This document shows positions 26,325-34,240 of a stretch of DNA of 64,000 nt, one piece after another. The notes beneath the pieces are model-generated. The model had not been told where the DNA came from and ran no database searches. It saw only the letters and a list, made by a program, of their open reading frames with translations. The stretch is from an uncultured Clostridia bacterium (GTDB lineage: Bacteria; Bacillota; Clostridia; Peptostreptococcales; Anaerovoracaceae). The stretch covers positions 41,673 through 105,672 of the forward strand of contig CALCEY010000017.1 in assembly GCA_937900415.1 (NCBI GenBank), written 5' to 3'. Both the position numbers and the translations under genes were made by a program. Positions within the stretch are counted from its first letter, which is position 1; each line of letters begins with the position of its first letter.

Positions 26325-26618
26325 TTGAGCAGGAAACAAAGTGATAAAAAGGTCATAACAGTAAGACTGACCGAAGAAGAAAAGCAGAAACTTGAAACTT
26401 GTTCTGACCTTTGCGGACTGTCGCAGTCTGAGTTCATAAGGCAGCTTTGTGCAGGCAAAACACCAAAAGCAAAACCGCCACGGGAGTTTTGGGAACTGCT
26501 GAATGCCCTCTACTCAGTCCATAACGGTTTCAAGAAATGCGCAATATATGAGCCTTCCGCACTTACAATCTGTAAAGAAATTGAGTGTTTGATTCTCGAT
26601 TTACAGGAGGCAGCATAA
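26325..26618 (+). CDS. MobC-like accessory mobilization protein (ribbon-helix-helix)
   Basis: The 97-residue protein begins with VITVRLTEEEKQKLETCSDLCGLSQSEFIRQLCAGK, a ribbon-helix-helix DNA-binding segment of the MobC type. Such proteins bind oriT and help the relaxase. The start is a TTG with GGAG about 11 nt upstream. The gene ends directly before the ATG of the relaxase (26619), so the two are coupled. Confidence 0.78.
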   Translation: MSRKQSDKKVITVRLTEEEKQKLETCSDLCGLSQSEFIRQLCAGKTPKAKPPREFWELLNALYSVHNGFKKCAIYEPSALTICKEIECLILDLQEAA

Positions 26619-27977
26619 ATGGCAACTACTTCACTTTGGCATATCAAAGGCAGATTAAAAGACCTGATCGACTATGTAGAAAATCCCGAAAAGACCGTAT
26701 CAAAAGACAAACACTTGCAGGACTTCTACAATGTCTTTTCCTATGTCAGCCGACCCGAAGCGACAGAAAACGGCGAGTATGTTTCCGCCATTAACTGCTT
26801 AAAAGAGATCGCTTTACGGCAGATGATACTCACCAAAAAACAGTACGGAAAGGACGACGGATATATCGCTTGGCACGGGTATCAGAGCTTTAAGCCTGAT
26901 GAGGTTACACCACAGCAGGCACACGAAATCGGATTGAAACTGGCAAAGGAAATGTGGGGTGATCGGTTTCAGATTATCGTTACCACCCACCTTGATAAAG
27001 ACCATATTCATAATCACTTCGCCTTTAACTCCGTTTCTTTCCTTGACGGCGGAAAATACAACTACTCTAATTCTGAAAGGCAAAGGCTTCGTGATGTATC
27101 CGACCGTATATGCAGAGAATACGAATTGTCCGTTATCAAAAATCCCCGCAAAGCACCGAGCAGACCGGTATGGCTTGATGAAAAAAGCGGTAAGCCCACA
27201 CGCTACAATGTGTATCGGGAAGATGTCAGGGAAGCGGCAAACTTCAGCCGCAGCCCTTACTATATGGAGGATTACCTCAGACGAAAAGGATATATTACCG
27301 ACTTTACGGGAAAGCATTGGAAGATACGCCTGCCGCAGTATGAACACTTTACAAGGCTTGATACCCTTGATGAAAAATGGACGCCTGAACACTTCAAAAG
27401 AAATATGGGAGCGTACGCAAGATACGGAAACCGCAGAGCAGAAATCACCTATCCGCCGCAAATGCCGCAGGACTTGCGAAGCTGGTTTAAACCTTTCCAA
27501 AAGACAAGCAATATCTACCGTCTGTATCTGCACTACTGCTATCTGTTGGGCGTTCTGCCGAAGAAAACCACCTACCGCCCCACAAGCCCCTATCTCAAAG
27601 AGGATCTTCGGAAGCTGGACGAGTTGTCCAATCAGGTGCGGTATATGAGCAAATACGGAATTGAAACCTTTGATGATCTGTATGCGGACAGGGATAGATT
27701 ACAAGGAGAAATGGACAAGCTGACCGCTTACCGCACCAAGCTGCAAAACAAAATCCGCAGAGCCTTACCAGCCGAAAAAGAGATTTTGAGAAAAGAAAAA
27801 GCAAAGGTTACCGAGCAGATTACTTCTCTGCGAAAGCGATTGAAACTGAACAAAGGCATAGAAGAACGGTCGGTAAAAATTCAAGAAAAAACAGATATGC
27901 TCTATGCCAACGAATACAGAGCGAAAGAAGAACAACAACAGAAAAAATCACAGCGAAAGGAGCGTGACGCACGATGA
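26619..27977 (+). CDS. MobP-type relaxase (TnpZ-like)
   Basis: The 452-residue protein has the relaxase three-histidine metal motif HLDKDHIHNHFAFNSV (about residues 125-140) and an N-terminal segment with a candidate catalytic Tyr (LIDYVENPEKT, about residue 20). The C-terminal third is charged and coiled-coil-like (from about 340), as in mobilization proteins of integrative elements. It should nick oriT and stay bound to the 5' end for transfer through another element's secretion system. The stop overlaps the next start (ATGA). Confidence 0.88.
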   Translation: MATTSLWHIKGRLKDLIDYVENPEKTVSKDKHLQDFYNVFSYVSRPEATENGEYVSAINCLKEIALRQMILTKKQYGKDDGYIAWHGYQSFKPDEVTPQQAHEIGLKLAKEMWGDRFQIIVTTHLDKDHIHNHFAFNSVSFLDGGKYNYSNSERQRLRDVSDRICREYELSVIKNPRKAPSRPVWLDEKSGKPTRYNVYREDVREAANFSRSPYYMEDYLRRKGYITDFTGKHWKIRLPQYEHFTRLDTLDEKWTPEHFKRNMGAYARYGNRRAEITYPPQMPQDLRSWFKPFQKTSNIYRLYLHYCYLLGVLPKKTTYRPTSPYLKEDLRKLDELSNQVRYMSKYGIETFDDLYADRDRLQGEMDKLTAYRTKLQNKIRRALPAEKEILRKEKAKVTEQITSLRKRLKLNKGIEERSVKIQEKTDMLYANEYRAKEEQQQKKSQRKERDAR

Positions 27978-28231
27978 TCTATATTGACGAAAACGGAAAT
28001 CCAATTCAAGAAACTGATGAACTACAGGAGGCAATTGATGATATTACCGATAAACTCGCCCAAATGACAAAGGAAGAACGGCTTGCTTGGTTTGAACAGT
28101 CCATCTATCCCGAACCGTTAAAGTTTACGAATGAAATTGACGGTACGGTATATATCGTCAGAGCCTTTTTTGATGAAACCGCAAGTGAAAGCTTTGAAGA
28201 AAAGCTGCGAAGAATTATGATAAAGAGATGA
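27974..28231 (+). CDS. TnpW-like small transposon protein
   Basis: This 85-residue acidic protein overlaps the relaxase by 4 nt. Its C-terminus (IDGTVYIVRAFFDETASESFEEKLRRIM) has the TnpW pattern of a short beta strand pair followed by an ETxExKLxRLI helix. TnpW proteins occur in Tn4451-type elements; their role is unknown. The N-terminal 40 residues are more variable. Confidence 0.65.
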   Translation: MIYIDENGNPIQETDELQEAIDDITDKLAQMTKEERLAWFEQSIYPEPLKFTNEIDGTVYIVRAFFDETASESFEEKLRRIMIKR

Positions 28232-28336
28232 AAAAAATTCAGACTATCACTTTAAAGTGTTGAAGTTTAGCGGAAGATATGGTATGATAACAGTATCCTA
28301 CAATTCATATCATATCTGGCTGTGGAAAGGAGAACT

Positions 28337-30010
28337 ATGAGCAAACAGTCAGTAAAAATTACTGCTCTCTACTGTCGTCTGTCCCGTGACGATGAACAGG
28401 ACGGACTATCGGGCAGTATTAAAAATCAGCAGTCTATCCTTGAAAAGTACGCAAAGGAGAACGGATTCAAAAATACTCGTGTATTTATTGACGACGGTTG
28501 GTCGGGTGTAACTTTCACAAGACCGGCTTTCACGGAGATTATGGAGCTTGCGGAACAAGGATTGATTGCTAATCTTATCGTCAAAGACCATTCGAGATTG
28601 GGACGAAACCGCTTGATTGTCGGTCAACTTTTGGAAGAAGAATTTGACCGATTGGGTATTCGATATATCGCCATTATGGATAATATTGATACCGCAAAAG
28701 GACTAAGCGACATTGTTCCTATGCAAGACTTATTCAACGAATGGCACGCAAAGAATACAAGTCAAAAGGTACGCAATGTTTTCAAGAATAAGGGAATGGC
28801 GGGCATACCGCTTACTACCAATCCACCTTTCGGGTATATGAAAAATCCCGAAACCCCAAAGGAATGGCTGATAGACGAGCCTGCCGCAAAGATTGTCAGA
28901 CAAATCTTTGAAATGTGCGTTTCAGGCTTAGGACCGACGCAGATAGCCAAGAAGCTGAAAGCTGACAAGGTTATGACGCCTACGGAGTATTGGAACAGTA
29001 TCGGAAGAAACTGCGGCAATCCGCCTGCAAGACAATTCAACTGGTGTTCGGATACGGTTGCGAGTATTCTTTCCAAACAAGAGTATTGCGGCGATACGGT
29101 AAACTTCCGAAGTACAACAAAGTCTTTCAAGAATAAAAAGAAGATTGAAAGACCGCAGGAGGAATGGCAGATCTTCCCAAACACGCACCCTGCCATTATC
29201 GACCGTGAAACCTTTGAGCTTGTGCAAGAACTCAGACAGCACCGCCGGAGACCTACAAAAAGCGGAATTGTCAGTATGTTTTCGGGACTTCTTTACTGTG
29301 CCGATTGTGGAGAAAAGCTATACTACAGCGTGACAAACAATTACAAGCGAGAGCAAGCCTATTTCTTCTGTTCTTCCTATCGTAAAAATTCCGAAGTGTG
29401 TTCTGCACACTATATCCGAGAAAAAGTGGTTGAGGAAAATGTTCTCGAGAATATGCGGCGAATATTTCGTTATGTTCAGGCTTACGAAAAAGAGTTTGCC
29501 AAACAGCAGATGAAATGCTACGGAGAGGAAAAGCAAAAGGAACTGTCCGAAAAACGCAGGGAACTTACCAAAGCCGAGAAGCGTATCAAAGATATTGATT
29601 CGCTGATTCAAAAGATTTACGAGGATAATGCGATAGGTAAACTTTCAGATGAACGCTTTGCCACAATGTCAATGGCGTATGAGGAAGAACAGAAAAGCCT
29701 CAAAGAAGCAATACCCGATATGCAGGCGTACCTTGAAACCGAAACGGACAAGTCTGAAGGCTTACAGCGTTTTATTGACAAGGTAAAACAGATTACGCAG
29801 CCGACCAAGCTTACTCCCGAACTGGTACACGAATTCATTGAAAAGATTGTGATACACGAACGGAGATACCTTGATGGAAAGCGTTATCAGTTAATGGACA
29901 TTTATTACAACGGCGTTGGTGTGATACGAGGGCTTACCCCTGAAGAAATGGAAGAAGCCTTTCAGGAACACCTTGCCAAACGGAAGATAAACAAAGCAAA
30001 GACGGCGTAA
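28337..30010 (+). CDS. Large serine recombinase (TnpX-like)
   Basis: About 557 residues. The N-terminal resolvase domain has ALYCRLSRDDE with the catalytic Ser (about residue 16). FIDDGWSGVTFTRPAF, VKDHSRLGRNRL (DHSRLGR motif) and the recombinase domain with PPFGY follow. A zinc-ribbon-like segment (LLYCADCGEKLYY, then FCSSYRKNSEVC) and a coiled-coil at about 375-440 complete the family plan. I start at the ATG at 28337, which has AAAGGAG just upstream; an in-frame GTG at 28322 is the alternative. The enzyme should excise and insert the element at GA sites. Confidence 0.93.
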   Translation: MSKQSVKITALYCRLSRDDEQDGLSGSIKNQQSILEKYAKENGFKNTRVFIDDGWSGVTFTRPAFTEIMELAEQGLIANLIVKDHSRLGRNRLIVGQLLEEEFDRLGIRYIAIMDNIDTAKGLSDIVPMQDLFNEWHAKNTSQKVRNVFKNKGMAGIPLTTNPPFGYMKNPETPKEWLIDEPAAKIVRQIFEMCVSGLGPTQIAKKLKADKVMTPTEYWNSIGRNCGNPPARQFNWCSDTVASILSKQEYCGDTVNFRSTTKSFKNKKKIERPQEEWQIFPNTHPAIIDRETFELVQELRQHRRRPTKSGIVSMFSGLLYCADCGEKLYYSVTNNYKREQAYFFCSSYRKNSEVCSAHYIREKVVEENVLENMRRIFRYVQAYEKEFAKQQMKCYGEEKQKELSEKRRELTKAEKRIKDIDSLIQKIYEDNAIGKLSDERFATMSMAYEEEQKSLKEAIPDMQAYLETETDKSEGLQRFIDKVKQITQPTKLTPELVHEFIEKIVIHERRYLDGKRYQLMDIYYNGVGVIRGLTPEEMEEAFQEHLAKRKINKAKTA

Positions 30011-30065
30011 CCAAAGGCTGCACCGTCCCAAACAATCAATATTTAATTCAATTACAAGAGCGACC

Positions 30066-30097
30066 TTGGGGCACCTTCTTTACGGAGGGTGCCCCAA
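30066..30097 (+). terminator. Stem-loop after the recombinase gene
   Basis: TTGGGGCACC and GGTGCCCCAA form a 10-bp stem with a 12-nt loop at the right end of the element. No long T-run follows, so it may also serve as a structural end signal. Confidence 0.6.
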
Positions 30098-30109
30098 AGG
30101 TTCCGCTTT
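30097..30109 (-). repeat. Right subterminal inverted repeat of the element
   Basis: AAGGTTCCGCTTT is the inverted partner of 21090-21102 (one mismatch). The host aminotransferase gene ends only about 30 nt further on, and its coding frame appears intact. Confidence 0.7.
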
Positions 30110-30142
30110 AAAATGCTTTAACGGCCTGATGAAATTATTTTT

Positions 30143-31291
30143 CTATTTCATCATTTCAGTCATATAAATACCTACTGCTTTGCCCGGCTCTACCTTAATG
30201 CCGCAGCGTATCAAAGCTCTCTCTATAACTCCTAAAACAGCTACTTCGTCGTTGATATCTATATTACCCATGTGACCAAGTCTGAACATTCTTCCTGCGT
30301 AAGCTGCAAGACCGCCTGCAACTGTGATTCCTTCTTCGTAAAGAGTACTTCTGAAAGCTGCGTCGTCTACGCCTTCAGGATATATCAGGTTGGAAAGGGT
30401 TACTGCTCTGTGCTCTTTTTCTGCAAGAATTGTGAATCCCATGCTTTCGAGAGCTTTCTGCATTGCTTCCGCATTCTTCTTATGTCTTTCGTATCTTGCT
30501 TTATAGCCTTCCTCTTCAATTATTCTTGTAGCTTCGGCCATTGCCCATACAAGGTTAACGGCAGGAGTTGCAAAATACTTCGACGGTTCGTCCATTATCG
30601 GAATCCACTTTTCAAAGTCAACATAATATTCAGGAATGTTGCCGAGAGCTTTTCTTCTCTCAAGAGCTTTCTTGCCTGCCCATAATATGAACATTCCTGG
30701 ACATACTCCGAAAGCCTTCTGTGAACCGGTGAAAAGTATATCTATCTTCATTCCGTCCACATCGGTATATTCTCCTCCGGTAGCTGCTACTCCGTCTACT
30801 ATGTATATAGTGTCAGGAGAGGTCTCTTCGATCATCTTTCCTATTTCTTCAATATCTGCTCTTACTCCTGTTGCAGTATCTACATGGGAAACGGTAATTG
30901 CCGCATATTTCTTTTCCTTGAGCTTAGCCTCGATGGTCTCTACAGGAACAGTAGTTCCCCATTCTGCTGAAAGAACATCGACATCCAGTCCCTTTTTCTC
31001 GCAGATTTCTATGAATCTGTCTCCGAAGAAACCATGACTTACTATAAGGACGCTGTCGCCCTTTTTAGTGGTATTGGAAATTGCCATCTCCATAGCTAAA
31101 GTTCCCGTTCCGGCAAGAGGGAAAGTTTTTCCTGAGCAGTTTAAAAGTTTTGCCAGGTCTGCTATAAGCTTTCTGTAATCGGCTACAAATCTCGGATCAC
31201 CGAAGGCCTGAATCTCTCTGCCCATCTGCTCCTGTATGGATTTTACAACCGGAGTAGGGCCGGGAATCATTACCATTTTTTTAGTTTCCAT
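30143..31291 (-). CDS. Class V aminotransferase (alanine/serine-glyoxylate or ureidoglycine type)
   Basis: The 382-residue PLP enzyme is of the AGAT/SPT/PucG subgroup. It has MVMIPGPTPV at the start, a PLP phosphate segment AGTGTLAMEMA, VDGVAATGGEYTDVD with the cofactor Asp (about 170), and the Schiff-base Lys in GSQKAFGVCPG (about residue 197). It would move an amino group, typically from alanine, serine or ureidoglycine to glyoxylate. It is the last gene of the microcompartment operon, 78 nt after the hydantoinase, and has no visible encapsulation extension, so it may lie inside or outside the shell. Its 3' flank is the insertion point of the mobile element. Confidence 0.88.
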   Translation of the reverse strand: METKKMVMIPGPTPVVKSIQEQMGREIQAFGDPRFVADYRKLIADLAKLLNCSGKTFPLAGTGTLAMEMAISNTTKKGDSVLIVSHGFFGDRFIEICEKKGLDVDVLSAEWGTTVPVETIEAKLKEKKYAAITVSHVDTATGVRADIEEIGKMIEETSPDTIYIVDGVAATGGEYTDVDGMKIDILFTGSQKAFGVCPGMFILWAGKKALERRKALGNIPEYYVDFEKWIPIMDEPSKYFATPAVNLVWAMAEATRIIEEEGYKARYERHKKNAEAMQKALESMGFTILAEKEHRAVTLSNLIYPEGVDDAAFRSTLYEEGITVAGGLAAYAGRMFRLGHMGNIDINDEVAVLGVIERALIRCGIKVEPGKAVGIYMTEMMK

Positions 31292-31369
31292 ATTAAATCA
31301 TCTCCTTAATAGATTTTATAATACTACTTGCACGGCTGGGTCGCTTCTCCACCAGCCTCATACATTATA

Positions 31370-33007
31370 CTACCTTCGCAGACATTTTCCAATAGGTTTC
31401 TCACCTATAAAAACTCCTTCTTTTACAATCAGTCTGCCGCCTTTTATCGTAGTCACGGGCCAGCCTCTTAAAGTTCTTCCTTCAAATACGGAAAAATCCG
31501 AACGTGAATGAAGCTGAGAAGCATGTACTTCCGCCTGCTTATCCATATCTACAATGACTATGTCGGCGTCGCTCCCCGGGAGAATAGTTCCCTTCTGCGG
31601 ATATATGCCGAACATTTCCGCAGGCTTTCTCGTCATATGCGCTATCAGTTTTTCTATCGGAAAACCACGCTTTACCACTCCCTCGCTCAGCATGGATGCC
31701 AGATGAGTCTCCTCGGCAGGGTAGCCCGGTACGGCGTCCCACATATTTCCGTCGGTTCCTTTTTCTTCTCGCGTTATAGTAGTATTGTCGGTTCCTATTG
31801 TGTCTATAACGCCGTCTTCAAGAGCTTTCCAAAGAGCGTCAACATCTTCTCTGTCTCTGAAAGGAGGCTCCATCTTGAATTCGTTCCTGCCTCCTTCATC
31901 CTGTCTGGATACTGAAAGATACATGCTGGTAGTTTCGACATTTACGAACTTATTGCGCATTCTCAAAGAGGCCAGTCGGCGCACCACTTCCTTCGACGTT
32001 ATATGAACAAAATAGACGGGAACTTCTGCTTTCTCTGCCAGATAGGACATGCGCATTACCGCTTCCTCCTCGGCCATAGCAGGATGAGTAGCCGAATATT
32101 CCTCTATGCCGGCGAAAGGATATTTTTCTCTGATAAGCCTGTCTGCCCGCCTTACAAGATATCTATTTTCTGCATGAGTGCAGACCACACACTTTTTACC
32201 GGTTTTCTTTATTTCTTCCAAGACATCCATAATAAAGCCGTCGTCCACATCGGGAATCATTCCCGGTATTCCGTTCATATAAAGCTTAAAGGACGTAACT
32301 CCAAGTCTGTCGATGTATTCCTCTATCTCTTTACGCTGCTTATCGTCTGAAATAACCAGATGCGGAATAAAATCGACCCAGCTGAAATTTTCAATTTTTT
32401 CTGAAATTCCCGGGAAAGACTCAAGGTGAGACGACTGTCCTCCTATGAAACAGCCTACCGTCGTAATCCCTCCCAGTGCCGCCGATTTCGTTTCTGATTT
32501 CAAATCCTCCTCAAAAGGTACGAACAAGCCCATATGAACGTGCGGGTCTATTATGCCCGGTATCACATATTTCCCTGCGGCGTCTATGACATTCAAGGCT
32601 TTAACATCGCTCTGCCTGCCTATGGACGCTACTTTTCCGTTCTTTACGTAAACGTTCAGCTCAAATATACCGTTTCCGGGAATAACTACTTTTCCGTTAA
32701 CGATAGCCATATCCATAAGCTGAGCGTCTCCGCCAAACGTTCCCGGCACGCCGAACACGTCAAAGGATCCGGCCGTGCCGTATGCTCCGGACGTTTGGGA
32801 AGGGCTTAATCTGTCTAATTTTGCGCTTATCTCCTTAAGCGCAGACAATATATCGCCCTGCTGCGTCTGTCCCTGCACCGCAGGCGCAGGGACAGACCTG
32901 CCCACAGAACCGTCCGGCGTTAAAGAACGTTCCGAAAGCTTCTGCGATTCAGAGTCCCGCCCTTCCGTTATTTTCTTTAAGTATGAGGCAAAAATGTCTT
33001 CTTTCAT
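31370..33007 (-). CDS. Hydantoinase/dihydropyrimidinase-family amidohydrolase with N-terminal encapsulation-like extension
   Basis: The enzyme is 545 residues against about 460 for the family. The catalytic part (about 96-545) has metal ligands HVH (156/158), the Lys to be carboxylated in TSFKLYM (241), H278, H335 and D407 (GTDN). It should open a cyclic amide such as a hydantoin, dihydropyrimidine or allantoin ring. The extra N-terminus holds a short amphipathic helix (EDIFASYLKKI, 3-13), a Pro/Gln/Ser-rich linker, and a second helix (GDILSALKEISAKLDRLS, 51-68). This helix-plus-linker form is typical of microcompartment cargo. The start overlaps the BMC-T stop (ATGA). Confidence 0.9.
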   Translation of the reverse strand: MKEDIFASYLKKITEGRDSESQKLSERSLTPDGSVGRSVPAPAVQGQTQQGDILSALKEISAKLDRLSPSQTSGAYGTAGSFDVFGVPGTFGGDAQLMDMAIVNGKVVIPGNGIFELNVYVKNGKVASIGRQSDVKALNVIDAAGKYVIPGIIDPHVHMGLFVPFEEDLKSETKSAALGGITTVGCFIGGQSSHLESFPGISEKIENFSWVDFIPHLVISDDKQRKEIEEYIDRLGVTSFKLYMNGIPGMIPDVDDGFIMDVLEEIKKTGKKCVVCTHAENRYLVRRADRLIREKYPFAGIEEYSATHPAMAEEEAVMRMSYLAEKAEVPVYFVHITSKEVVRRLASLRMRNKFVNVETTSMYLSVSRQDEGGRNEFKMEPPFRDREDVDALWKALEDGVIDTIGTDNTTITREEKGTDGNMWDAVPGYPAEETHLASMLSEGVVKRGFPIEKLIAHMTRKPAEMFGIYPQKGTILPGSDADIVIVDMDKQAEVHASQLHSRSDFSVFEGRTLRGWPVTTIKGGRLIVKEGVFIGEKPIGKCLRR

Positions 33008-33636
33008 GGTCTTTGCCTTCCTTCAATATTTTCAATAGCAGCTACAGCCGCGTCTCTGGCAGCTCGTATCTCAGATTCTCTTCCTGAAAGATACATTCTG
33101 CCGAATACCCCCACAGGCTCGAAGTTAACGACTTTTATATCCGCATTTTTCTCCGCCTCATTGACGGCTATGGATATATAAGCCGCCGGTTCAACTTCCA
33201 TGACAAAAAGGCTTTCTCCCGGCACTAAAACCGAGCCTAACCGTCCGTCCCTGTTTATGAGCTGCGCCTGATACGGATCAACGTTGGAAATAATCTGTTC
33301 AGAAACAACCCGGGGCTTGAGCCTGTCGCTTATACTTAGACCGCAGGCGTCCAGAATAGCTTCTCCCGCATGCTTAACGTCCTCAGGCGAGCCGGAATGA
33401 AGCTCTATTTCGCCGTATTCCCTTTCTACAACCTGAAAGCCGGGCTTTGCTCCCGTCGCTTTTACGGCAACATTAAGCAAGCTGTATACTCCGCTTCCGG
33501 GAGCCAGCTCTATATACAATTCTGACATGCCTGCAAGAGGTATATCGCCTTTGGATACGGTGCCTGTTATGGCTGCGTACTGCGGCTGCATATTGTCAAC
33601 TATGACAAATGTCCTCAAATCAAGCTTTTCTTTCAT
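33004..33636 (-). CDS. Tandem BMC-domain shell protein (BMC-T, PduB/EutL-like)
   Basis: This 210-residue protein contains two BMC folds. The second half, SLFVMEVEPAAYISIAVNEAEKNADIKVVNFEP then GRMYLSGRESEIRAARDAAVAAIENI, shows the BMC helix-strand pattern seen in PduB and EutL. The first half (IELAPGSGVYSLLNVAVKATGAKPGFQVVEREYGEIEL, SGSPEDVKHAGEAIL) repeats it. The size fits the circularly permuted trimeric class, which often makes a large gated pore. It would form pseudo-hexagonal trimers in the shell facet. It lies between the second hexamer gene and the hydantoinase gene. Confidence 0.88.
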   Translation of the reverse strand: MKEKLDLRTFVIVDNMQPQYAAITGTVSKGDIPLAGMSELYIELAPGSGVYSLLNVAVKATGAKPGFQVVEREYGEIELHSGSPEDVKHAGEAILDACGLSISDRLKPRVVSEQIISNVDPYQAQLINRDGRLGSVLVPGESLFVMEVEPAAYISIAVNEAEKNADIKVVNFEPVGVFGRMYLSGRESEIRAARDAAVAAIENIEGRQRP

Positions 33637-33663
33637 ATTAAAAACACCTTTTGGCCTGCGTTT

Positions 33664-33924
33664 TTAGCAGAGCTCCTCCGTTTCGGGATTAGGTCTTGCA
33701 ATTACGTGAACCGATACCAGCTCTCCCACCTTTTTAGCTGCCGCAGCGCCTGCGTCCACCGCCGCTTTTACTGCGCCGACATCGCCTTCGATTATTACGG
33801 TTACAAGGCCTCCGCCTACGATTTTCTTGCCTGCTATTTCCACGTTGGCTGCCTTTGCCATAGCGTCCGCCGCTTCGATGGCGGCAACCAGTCCCTTAGT
33901 TTCAATGAAGCCTTTGGATTTCAT
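33664..33924 (-). CDS. Hexameric BMC shell protein (BMC-H), copy 1
   Basis: A canonical 86-residue single-BMC-domain protein: GFIETKGLVAAIEAADAMAKAANVEI, then the pore loop KKIVGGGLVTVIIEGDVGAVKAAVDAG. The C-terminus VHVIARPNPE is the usual end of PduA/EutM-type proteins. Hexamers tile the facets, with the GGG loop lining the central pore for small polar metabolites. It is about 70% alike by eye to copy 2 (35812-36090) in the same operon. Confidence 0.95.
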   Translation of the reverse strand: MKSKGFIETKGLVAAIEAADAMAKAANVEIAGKKIVGGGLVTVIIEGDVGAVKAAVDAGAAAAKKVGELVSVHVIARPNPETEELC

Positions 33925-33960
33925 ATAATTTTCCTCCTTAATTATGCCTTGCGATTTACT

Positions 33961-34230
33961 TTATTTTTCAAAATCACAGGAATCCACTATTCCTACAACG
34001 GCCAAATCTGCCGGGGAATTTTCGTTGCCAAGGGCGATTCTTGCACCTTTGCCTTGCGTAACGAGAACCAAAGCTCCAGCACAGCAGCCTATAGTATCAG
34101 CTGCAACCATCAATTCTCCCGAGGCATTGCCGGACTTATTGACTCTTCTGAGCGTTATCAGACTGTTTCCGGCAAGTCCTGCGCTTTTAATAGTGGAAAC
34201 ACATTTTCCCTGAACCTTACATATAAACAT
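33961..34230 (-). CDS. Pentameric BMC vertex protein (EutN/CcmL family)
   Basis: The 89-residue protein MFICKVQGKCVSTIKSAGLAG... VAADTIGCCAGALVLVTQGKGAR matches the CcmL/EutN family that caps the twelve vertices. I start it at the ATG at 34228-34230; the longer open frame to 34281 adds 17 residues that read back into the aminotransferase gene. It is 10 nt after the fused aminotransferase gene. The segment ending DLAVVGIVDSCD is the family's C-terminal strand. Confidence 0.93.
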   Translation of the reverse strand: MFICKVQGKCVSTIKSAGLAGNSLITLRRVNKSGNASGELMVAADTIGCCAGALVLVTQGKGARIALGNENSPADLAVVGIVDSCDFEK

Positions 34231-34240
34231 AATTCGCTCC

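Larger units (their letters stand above)
21071..30128. mobile_element. Tn4451-like mobilizable transposon with MarR/MATE/GNAT cargo
   Basis: The block carries TnpV at the left end, a MobC-like protein, a relaxase, a TnpW-like protein and a large serine recombinase (TnpX-like) at the right end. All of these are families of the Tn4451/Tn4453 group. Near-identical 13-bp inverted repeats (21090-21102 and 30097-30109, one mismatch) lie close to both ends. A CTGA lies outside each repeat at a similar distance; TnpX-type recombinases cut at GA, so GA at 21070-21071 and 30128-30129 is my best guess for the joints. The exact ends are inferred. The element lies between ileS and the microcompartment operon. 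No type IV secretion genes are present, so transfer would need a helper. Confidence 0.8.

Noticed and set aside
26814..27533. 239-codon open frame antisense to the relaxase
   Set aside because: It lies wholly inside the relaxase gene, which carries the HIHNH motif on the other strand; a shadow frame.
30143..31291. Naming the aminotransferase PucG (ureidoglycine-glyoxylate)
   Set aside because: The class V subgroup fits, but alanine-glyoxylate and serine-pyruvate enzymes look the same at this level; no xanthine or urate genes are in the window.
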